Shown here: in pieces, positions 58,584-64,000 of the stretch
How the letters are laid out: every line of letters begins with the position of its first letter
Position numbering within the stretch: the stretch's first letter is position 1
Source of the DNA: DAHUXN01 sp963811805
GTDB taxonomy: Bacteria; Acidobacteriota; Terriglobia; Acidiferrales; UBA7541
NCBI GenBank assembly: GCA_963811805.1
Contig: CAWESU010000001.1
Coordinates: 2,728,001-2,792,000, forward strand
Direction: 5' to 3'
DNA: 64,000 nucleotides
The notes under the pieces: generated by a model
Told to the model about the DNA's origin: nothing
What the model saw: only the letters and a program-made list of their open reading frames with translations
Database searches by the model: none
Position numbers and translations under genes: made by a program

Positions 58584-60758
58584 ATGAAGAAGTTCGTGCT
58601 CTTCCTTGCGGTATTCTCCGTTTGTTTCGTTTCCCAGGCAGCGACCAACCCGGAAGTCGCGCGCTGGGAGCAAGAGGCTCGCAACATCACTATCATCCGT
58701 GATGATTGGGGCATCGCGCACGTCTACGGAAAAACAGACGCCGACGCCGTCTTTGGCATGGAATACGCGCAAGCCGAAGACGACTTCAACCGCGTTGAGA
58801 CGAATTACATCAACGGAATGGGGCGCCTGGCGGAGGCGGAGGGCGAGTCTGCAATTTATCAGGACCTCAGGATGAAGCTGTTCATCGACCCGGTGACGTT
58901 GAAGAAGCAATACGCCGAGAGTCCAGCCTGGCTGAAGACGCTCATGGATTCATTTGCGGATGGTCTGAACTACTATCTTTACAAACATCCGGAGGTCAAG
59001 CCGCGGGTCATCAAGAGATTCGAGCCGTGGATGGCGTTGAGCTTCACCGAAGGGAGCATCGGAGGCGATATCGAGCGAGTGAACATTGGCCAACTGACCG
59101 CTTTCTATGGTCGCGAGCCCATGTCCCAGACAATGCCAGAGGATGACGATGACACAGTCGCCGAACCGGCCGGATCGAACGGCGTCGCCATCGCGCCCTC
59201 GAACACGGTCGACCATCATGCGTTGTTGCTGATCAATCCGCACACCTCATTCTATTTCCGCTCCGAGCTGCAGATGGTCAGCGATGAAGGGCTGGATGCG
59301 TACGGAGCGGTCACTTGGGGCCAGTTCTTCATCTATCAGGGTTTCAATCCACACTGCGGCTGGATGCACACCTCCAGCGGCGTCGACGCCGTCGATGAAT
59401 TTCTCGAGACGGTGCGGAAAAAGGGCGGCCACTACTATTACAAGTACGGCAAAGAAGAGCGCCCGGTCATGAGCAAGGAAATCACCGTCCCATACATGAC
59501 GGATCATGGAATGGCAGAGAAGAAATTCACAGCGTTTTACACTTTGCATGGACCGGTCATCGGCGAGCAGGATGGGAAATGGGTCACCATCAGTCTCATG
59601 CAAGAGCCAATCAAAGCCCTCATCCAATCGTACATGCGGACCAAGGCCACGAACTTCAAGTCTTTTCTGCAAACCATGGAACTGCGCGCGGATTCCTCGA
59701 ACAATACACTCTTCGCTGACACCGATGGCGACATCGCCTATTACCAGGCCAACTTTATCCCTCGGCGCGATAACCGCTTTGACTATACGAAGCCCGTCGA
59801 CGGCAGCAATCCGGCAACGGCTTGGCACGGGCTTCTGACGCTCGACGAAACGCCGCACTTGCTGAATCCCAAGAGCGGCTACGTCTATAACTCGAACGAT
59901 GCGCCGTGGAACGCCGCCGGGCCAGGCACACTGAAAAAATCGAACTTCCCTGCATATGTGGAAAAAGGCGGTGAATCCGCGCGTGGGCTTCACGCTGTCA
60001 TGGTCCTTGGGATGAGGGACAAGCCTATCACGCTCGACTCTCTGATCTCATCCGTGGCGTTCGATAGCTACTTGCCATGGTTTGAAATAACAATCCCCGC
60101 GCTGATGAAGGCTTACGATCAGGCTCCGGCTCCCCTGAAAGCCAAGCTGGCGGATCAGATCGCGATATTGCGCACGTGGGACTATCGCTGGGGAGTGGAT
60201 TCGATTCCGACGTCGCTCGCCGTGTTTTGGGGCACGGATCTGATGCATCACTTTTTCCGCGATGCGAGAGACGCCGACATGCCGATCTACGACTATGTCG
60301 CCAGCAAAGTGCCTCCCGAGCAGCTGTTGCAATCGCTCGCGGCGGCTTCCGATCAACTGACGTCAGACTTTGGAACGTGGAAGACGCCTTGGGGGAACAT
60401 TAATCGCTTCCAGCGCCTTGACGATTCCCTTAATCCGCACTTCGACGATTCCAAGCCCAGCATTCCCGTTAAGTTCACTTCGGCGTTGTGGGGCTCGCTG
60501 GCGTCTTTTGGTGCGCGCCCGTACTCGAATACGAAAAAATGGTACGGCACCAGCGGGAACAGTTTTGTGGCCGCAGTGGAATTCGGCAAAACGATTCGCG
60601 CTAGGGCCGTGACCGCCGGCGGCGAGAGCGGCAATCCCGCGTCGCCGCATTTCGATGACGAAGCCGAGCGCTACGCCACAGGAAATCTGCGAGAAGTTTA
60701 TTTCTATCGCTCGCAGCTTCAAGGGCACACCGAGCGAACCTACCATCCCGGAAACTGA
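58584..60758 (+). CDS. Ntn-hydrolase acylase (penicillin/AHL acylase family)
   Basis: 724 residues from ATG 58584 with AGGGG about 7 bp upstream. A signal peptide (residues 1-20) sends it to the periplasm. The precursor is auto-cleaved before Ser198 (PAGSNGVAIAPS), the Ntn nucleophile; the alpha chain is residues about 21-197 and the beta chain 198-724. NPHTSFYFRSELQ and the later DTDGDIAYYQANF match the family. Members hydrolyse beta-lactam side chains or N-acyl homoserine lactones; substrate is not predictable here. Confidence 0.93.
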   Translation: MKKFVLFLAVFSVCFVSQAATNPEVARWEQEARNITIIRDDWGIAHVYGKTDADAVFGMEYAQAEDDFNRVETNYINGMGRLAEAEGESAIYQDLRMKLFIDPVTLKKQYAESPAWLKTLMDSFADGLNYYLYKHPEVKPRVIKRFEPWMALSFTEGSIGGDIERVNIGQLTAFYGREPMSQTMPEDDDDTVAEPAGSNGVAIAPSNTVDHHALLLINPHTSFYFRSELQMVSDEGLDAYGAVTWGQFFIYQGFNPHCGWMHTSSGVDAVDEFLETVRKKGGHYYYKYGKEERPVMSKEITVPYMTDHGMAEKKFTAFYTLHGPVIGEQDGKWVTISLMQEPIKALIQSYMRTKATNFKSFLQTMELRADSSNNTLFADTDGDIAYYQANFIPRRDNRFDYTKPVDGSNPATAWHGLLTLDETPHLLNPKSGYVYNSNDAPWNAAGPGTLKKSNFPAYVEKGGESARGLHAVMVLGMRDKPITLDSLISSVAFDSYLPWFEITIPALMKAYDQAPAPLKAKLADQIAILRTWDYRWGVDSIPTSLAVFWGTDLMHHFFRDARDADMPIYDYVASKVPPEQLLQSLAAASDQLTSDFGTWKTPWGNINRFQRLDDSLNPHFDDSKPSIPVKFTSALWGSLASFGARPYSNTKKWYGTSGNSFVAAVEFGKTIRARAVTAGGESGNPASPHFDDEAERYATGNLREVYFYRSQLQGHTERTYHPGN

Positions 60759-60804
60759 GTCTTTCAGGTTGATTCGGCGGGCCGAAAAAATGGCGGAGAG
60801 TTCA

Positions 60805-61221
60805 TCACTTTTTACTTTTATGTGCTTTTGCTCGGGTACGCGCAGGCGCTTTCCTCTTCCGTGTGATCTGATTGTAATCAATGGCGGCGACGATGAGATT
60901 TCTTAGGGCACGCTCATTCACCTTGTCGCCCTCAAAAAAATCGATGGCTCGCCACTGGTTGCCTCCGAGGCCCGCATTGAAGAGCCTGTCAGGATCTGAG
61001 AGGCTCGCCCCGTGAGCAAAGGTAAGCTTCACCTTATCTTTGTGGGCGTTGCCGACAACGATGATTCCGTCGCGGGACCACACGGGGCTTCCCATCCACT
61101 TCCATTCCTCGATGATCTCCGCGTCGGCAGCAAGGATGGTCTCGCGGACGCTGGCGAGCGTTTTGCCACGCCAGTCTGTGAGCCCTGCGATCAGCTCGTC
61201 AATACGTTCTGATGGATTCAT
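60805..61221 (-). CDS. DUF1801 (YdhG-like) protein
   Basis: 138 residues. PSERIDELIAGLTDWRGKTL and EEWKWMGSPVWSRDGIIV match DUF1801, a small domain of unknown function. The C-terminus is a Lys/Arg-rich tail (TRKRKAPARTRAKAHKSKK) that may bind nucleic acid. Convergent with the acylase; a TTCGGC-gg-GCCGAA stem at 60773-60786 lies between them. Confidence 0.85.
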   Translation of the reverse strand: MNPSERIDELIAGLTDWRGKTLASVRETILAADAEIIEEWKWMGSPVWSRDGIIVVGNAHKDKVKLTFAHGASLSDPDRLFNAGLGGNQWRAIDFFEGDKVNERALRNLIVAAIDYNQITRKRKAPARTRAKAHKSKK

Positions 61222-61254
61222 TGGATTTTTATGCCTCCAATTCTTGTCGCGCGT

Positions 61255-61473
61255 TCATGCGAGCAGTTTATGGAGTAGCTTTACAAGTCGTCGAACGACA
61301 TGCCCTTTCCACATCCAAAGGCCGGAAAGGAGCAATACCGGAAGAAAGACATAGCGAACAATAGGAGCGTAATGTTGAGCATCCAAGGGCGAATCATATA
61401 TGTAACCGAGTATCGGAATGCCAAAGATAGTGTGAATCCAGCGAAAAATCGAACGTTTGGTGACTTCTTTCAT
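61255..61473 (-). CDS. Small membrane protein
   Basis: 72 residues from ATG 61473, with GGAGG about 10 bp upstream; ATG 61491 is a possible alternative, but the ribosome site lies just inside it. Two hydrophobic segments (WIHTIFGIPILGYIY, YVFLPVLLLSGLWMW) connected by a short loop, with a Lys/Arg-rich C-terminus. No family recognised. Lower GC than most of the window. Confidence 0.7.
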   Translation of the reverse strand: MKEVTKRSIFRWIHTIFGIPILGYIYDSPLDAQHYAPIVRYVFLPVLLLSGLWMWKGHVVRRLVKLLHKLLA

Positions 61474-61508
61474 GATTAAGTTGTCCTCCATTTATGGGCG
61501 CGGGCGCT

Positions 61509-62039
61509 TCACTTAGCCCGCCCAGATCGGACGCCGAACTGCTCGGCGTACTCGGCATTCAGCCGCCGCCAGCCGTCGAACTTCATGGCCTCAGGGCCAA
61601 CGATGCGGCCGATGGGAGTTCCACTGAGAAGGTGATCCAGAACATCGAAAGCAATGTGCCATCCAGCAGCGCCCCAGGAGATGAATCGGTGATCGATGTT
61701 GTGCCATAATGTCAGGCGCGTGCCGCTACCAAGGGCTTCGAGTTCCCACCGGGTATCGCTGTACTCAAGCACCTTGGGAGCTTCGGCTCGCGTCACGCGT
61801 GTCTCGATCGGCGTCGGCGTTCCCACCCAAGTGAGGTGTACCGTTCCGACCTTACCTAGGCTCCCATCGACCTCAAAGGGCGCCCACTCGCGCAGATGCG
61901 CAGGGTCGGTCAGCGCCTGCCAGACTTTCTCCGGCGAGTGGCGTAGTTCTCTGACGAGGATGAGAGTCCACTTCTCTCCGTCCTTTCGTACCTGCGCTCC
62001 GGTAGCCGGACCCGGTGCGTACTGCGCGTGCTCGCTCAT
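61509..62039 (-). CDS. SRPBCC/AHSA1-type domain protein
   Basis: 176 residues with AGGAGAGG just upstream. Matches the START-like AHSA1 family: VRELRHSPEKVWQALTDPAHLREWAPF, and a C-terminal WHIAFDVLDHLLSG. Small ligand-binding or chaperone-cofactor-like fold. Its gene starts 1 bp after the VOC gene stop, and both follow an ArsR gene. Confidence 0.87.
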   Translation of the reverse strand: MSEHAQYAPGPATGAQVRKDGEKWTLILVRELRHSPEKVWQALTDPAHLREWAPFEVDGSLGKVGTVHLTWVGTPTPIETRVTRAEAPKVLEYSDTRWELEALGSGTRLTLWHNIDHRFISWGAAGWHIAFDVLDHLLSGTPIGRIVGPEAMKFDGWRRLNAEYAEQFGVRSGRAK

Positions 62040-62435
62040 CTATCCTCTCCTCGTCAGCTGGGTGACCTGAATGAGGTTGCCGCAGGCGTCCTTCAGCATC
62101 GCAATGGTCGAACCGGTCACGTCGGTGGGCGGCATCGTGAACTCGACGCTGCGGTCCTTCAGCCGCTCGTAGTCGGCCTTGACGTCGTCGGTGAAGAACA
62201 TGGCCGCGGGCTGGCCCTGTTGAAACAGCGCTTGCTGATACGCTTTGGCCGCGGGATTGTTGTTCAGTGCGAGCTGCAGCTCGGTGCCGTTCGGCTCCTC
62301 GGGCGAGGCCACGGTCAGCCACCGATATGGGCCGTTACTGAAATCAGTCTTTTTGGTAAAGCCCAGTACCTCCGTATAGAAGCGCAAGGCCTTGTCCTGA
62401 TCATCCACGTATACACTGGTCACTTTGATTTTCAT
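62040..62435 (-). CDS. Glyoxalase/bleomycin-resistance (VOC) protein
   Basis: 131 residues, AAGGAGA upstream. Two beta-alpha-beta-beta-beta units: VTSVYVDDQDKALRFYTEVLGF and MPPTDVTGSTIAMLKDACGNLIQV, with the metal-site positions of VOC proteins. Its function (toxin binding, isomerase or dioxygenase) is unknown. The ATG overlaps the ArsR stop (ATGA). Confidence 0.9.
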   Translation of the reverse strand: MKIKVTSVYVDDQDKALRFYTEVLGFTKKTDFSNGPYRWLTVASPEEPNGTELQLALNNNPAAKAYQQALFQQGQPAAMFFTDDVKADYERLKDRSVEFTMPPTDVTGSTIAMLKDACGNLIQVTQLTRRG

Positions 62436-62821
62436 TTCGTTTCTCCTTTGTCACGTTCGCGGTTTGCGCCGCGTCTCGTCGTCTTCTTTCTTGTTGGTGT
62501 TGCGCCTTTTGTCGATTCATCCATGCGGTCGAGGTGGCGTTCGAGAGCGTCCACGCGGGCGGACCAGAATCGACGGAACTGAGCCAGCCAAGCATCGACC
62601 TCCTGGAATCGTTCTGGCTTCAGCCGGTACAGACGGCGCTGCGCATCCACGGTGGCCTCCACGAAACCGGTCTCGCGCAGCACTCGCAGGTGCTTTGACA
62701 CCGTCGGCTGCGGCATACGAAGCTGTCGCTCGATCTCTCCCACGGATTGTTGTGAGGAAACCAGCAGGCTCAATATCGCGCGGCGGTTCGGCTCGGCAAT
62801 GATTTCGAATGCGGATTCCAT
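62432..62821 (-). CDS. ArsR-family transcriptional regulator
   Basis: 129 residues from ATG 62821 (MESAFEII). Winged helix-turn-helix: AEPNRRAILSLLVSSQQSVGEIERQLRMPQPTVSKHLRVLRETG, with C-terminal KxxxRRG-rich tail. No metal-binding CxC pair, so it senses something else, typical of the ArsR proteins next to SRPBCC genes. It probably represses its own operon through the palindrome between its -35 and -10. Confidence 0.88.
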   Translation of the reverse strand: MESAFEIIAEPNRRAILSLLVSSQQSVGEIERQLRMPQPTVSKHLRVLRETGFVEATVDAQRRLYRLKPERFQEVDAWLAQFRRFWSARVDALERHLDRMDESTKGATPTRKKTTRRGANRERDKGETK

Positions 62822-62827
62822 GTTCTT

Positions 62828-62857
62828 AATATACTCTACAGAGCATATACGTGTCAA
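62828..62857 (-). promoter_or_regulatory. Promoter and operator of the arsR operon
   Basis: TTGACA (62852-62857), 18 bp, TATATT (62828-62833). The palindrome ATAT-a-CTCT-ac-AGAG-c-ATAT (62829-62848) covers the spacer and -10, the place for an ArsR repressor. The predicted start (about 62821) falls on the A of the ATG, so the transcript may be leaderless. Confidence 0.75.
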
Positions 62858-63295
62858 GGTATATTTACGGGCAAGAGCCAGACGACGGTTTCAGTCCACT
62901 TGCCGGGATTCGCCCGCGGATGCTTTCTTGGCGGGGGTGCGATTCAGATCTATGTGTGCCGCGGCCCCTTCAGCGTTGGGGCGGGAGAAGGGCTGACCGC
63001 CATGTTGCCCGTGACTCGACAGGAATCCCGACCTATCACTTCCTACAACCCGACAAACCAGGCACAAAGCAACTTTTGCGGTACCCGCTATTTGAAGATA
63101 AGAACGACTCTACGGTAGAGTTACACGTCCGGCTGTTCGGCGAAGGCACAGACTGTTCGCGGCCAACGAAAGCCATCAACATCGGAGACGGCCTTTTCCA
63201 GTTGGATGCACCTAATCTTTATGTTGCAATGACGCGCGGTTCAAAGTTATCGGTTTATGTTCGAAGACCATGCTCCTGCTCAATTCGAGGCGAAA
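62858..63295. other. 438-bp gap, possible gene remnant
   Basis: No convincing intact gene. On the plus strand a frame at about 63106-63240 reads VELHVRLFGEGTD-x3-RPTKAINIGDGLFQL, which I associate with a small conserved EGTD-x-x-RP family, but it has no start site nearby and runs out of frame into the following gene. A decayed or truncated gene is the best guess. Compositionally it belongs to the more AT-rich end. Confidence 0.35.
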
Positions 63296-63850
63296 ATGAG
63301 AAATGTAATCTACTTTATCAACATTGCCCTAGATGGCTGCTGCGACCATACCAAATTCAATCCCGATGAAGAAACGTTTGAGTATGTTACGCACCTCACG
63401 CGAGATGCTGACACATTCCTCTACGGGCGTAAGACTTATCAATTGATGGTTCCTTATTGGCCTGATATCGCAAAAAGCCAGTCCGAGACAAAAGCGCATA
63501 TCGAATTTGCTCAAACCTTTGTCTCCAAGAAGAAGATTGTTTTTTCACGATCATTGGCCGGCGCTGAAGATGAAAATACGAGAATTGTTCGTACGAACCT
63601 TCGCGACGAAATACTTAAACTGAAGCAAGAACGGGGCAAAAATATTTTGGTCGGCGGTGTAGATGTTCCTTCACAACTAATGGAGCTTGGCCTTATTGAT
63701 GAGTATCATTTTGTGGTTCACCCGATAGTTGCAGGAGAAGGGAGACGGTTGTTTGAAGGTGTTAGCCTGAAGGAGAGATTACAATTAAGGCTTGTTGAGT
63801 CCAAGATTTTTAAATCAGGATGTGTTGCGCTTCGTTACTTGAAACAGTGA
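63296..63850 (+). CDS. Dihydrofolate-reductase-like (RibD C-terminal) protein
   Basis: 184 residues from ATG 63296 with GAGG upstream. Matches the RibD C-terminal/DHFR superfamily: VIYFINIALDGCCD at the N-terminus, DADTFLYGRKTYQLM and GGVDVPSQLMELGLIDEYHF near the end. Reductase of unknown substrate. AT-rich codon use (many AAA, AAT, GAA) contrasts with the rest of the window, suggesting acquisition. Stop overlaps the GTG of the next frame. Confidence 0.87.
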   Translation: MRNVIYFINIALDGCCDHTKFNPDEETFEYVTHLTRDADTFLYGRKTYQLMVPYWPDIAKSQSETKAHIEFAQTFVSKKKIVFSRSLAGAEDENTRIVRTNLRDEILKLKQERGKNILVGGVDVPSQLMELGLIDEYHFVVHPIVAGEGRRLFEGVSLKERLQLRLVESKIFKSGCVALRYLKQ

Positions 63851-64000
63851 CGGAAAAAACTTGCCAGATACTCGCGCCGCTCTGCGTCAATAATCCTTAT
63901 TTCCTTTATGCACCTTACTTTCCGACAGTGCCTCAACAGACCACCCTCGACCTTTACTCAGACGAAGACCTCGACGAGATGATCGCAGCCCAGGAAAAGT
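63847..64000 (+). CDS. Gene running off the right edge (partial)
   Basis: From GTG 63847, overlapping the reductase stop as GTGA, a frame stays open to the edge (51 codons). It begins VTEKTCQILAPLCVNNP and reads later LDLYSDEDLDEMIAAQEK. The acidic C-terminal part looks like real coding sequence; the start is not certain, and no family is recognised. Confidence 0.35.
   Translation, partial: MTEKTCQILAPLCVNNPYFLYAPYFPTVPQQTTLDLYSDEDLDEMIAAQEK

Noticed and set aside
62851..63369. 172-residue plus-strand frame through the gap and into the reductase
   Set aside because: Begins inside the arsR promoter, has no ribosome site, and runs into the reductase start in the wrong frame. Only its EGTD-x3-RP segment is kept as a possible remnant.
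1..64000. tRNA, rRNA, CRISPR, insertion sequence or known riboswitch
   Set aside because: None recognised by eye in the gaps. A covariance-model search (Infernal/tRNAscan) would be decisive and could not be run.

Overview
This 64 kb window looks like one chromosomal segment of a high-GC, Gram-negative, aerobic heterotroph, most likely an Acidobacteriota (Terriglobia-type) genome. The evidence is the overall composition (roughly 60% GC), frequent GTG/TTG starts, outer-membrane and periplasmic proteins, and the family mix (YHS-CopA, DUF1343 and GH3 fusions, BtuF/Dph6 pair, protoporphyrin-type haem genes). Taxonomy is inference only; no 16S rRNA is present. I found no tRNA, rRNA, CRISPR array, insertion sequence or phage.

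Layout. 1-4.5 kb: copper/redox operon on the minus strand (TlpA-like thioredoxin, Met-rich outer-membrane barrel, YHS-CopA ATPase, plus the first codons of a further gene). 4.6-7.1 kb: tight plus-strand operon of a GT2 glycosyltransferase, two 6-pyruvoyl-tetrahydropterin synthases and folE. 7.2-10 kb: rpsO-pnp with a shared terminator. 10-24 kb: a peptidoglycan-sugar salvage region: murA, murQ and a NagZ+serine-hydrolase fusion on the minus strand; divergently a serine-hydrolase+NamZ (DUF1343) fusion; then a Dph6-like/BtuF-like pair, an APC permease, an SSS symporter and a BadF-type sugar kinase. 24-27.6 kb: small membrane proteins, PilZ, a frameshifted HEGGH membrane protein, glutaminyl cyclotransferase, MarC. 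27.6-35.3 kb: leuCD, two alpha/beta hydrolases, a membrane protein, HtrA and a peptidoglycan-binding protein. 35.5-44.3 kb: sthA, a GT39-like membrane enzyme, a redoxin, a MoxR/methyltransferase/VWA unit, a LON-domain protein, a TPR protein and a thioesterase. 44.3-54.7 kb: haem biosynthesis as two divergent operons (hemE-hemN-hemG; hemX-hemA-hemC-hemD-hemB-hemL), covering glutamyl-tRNA to protoporphyrin IX; only ferrochelatase is missing. 55-61 kb: secreted hypotheticals, an amidase with a small Tat protein, an RluB-type pseudouridine synthase and an Ntn acylase. 60.8-64 kb: accessory end with a DUF1801 protein, an ArsR-VOC-SRPBCC operon under a well-formed promoter/operator, a more AT-rich reductase gene and a gene running off the edge.

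How genes work together. The strongest system is the 10-24 kb block. Its parts would release GlcNAc (NagZ domain), MurNAc (NamZ domain) and stem peptides (two AmiE/class-C-like domains), import sugars and amino acids (SSS, APC), phosphorylate the amino sugar (BadF-type kinase) and open MurNAc-6-phosphate (MurQ), next to murA, which starts cell-wall synthesis. The two glycosidases are each fused to a serine-hydrolase domain and face each other across a 77-bp divergent promoter; this is the arrangement most worth following up.
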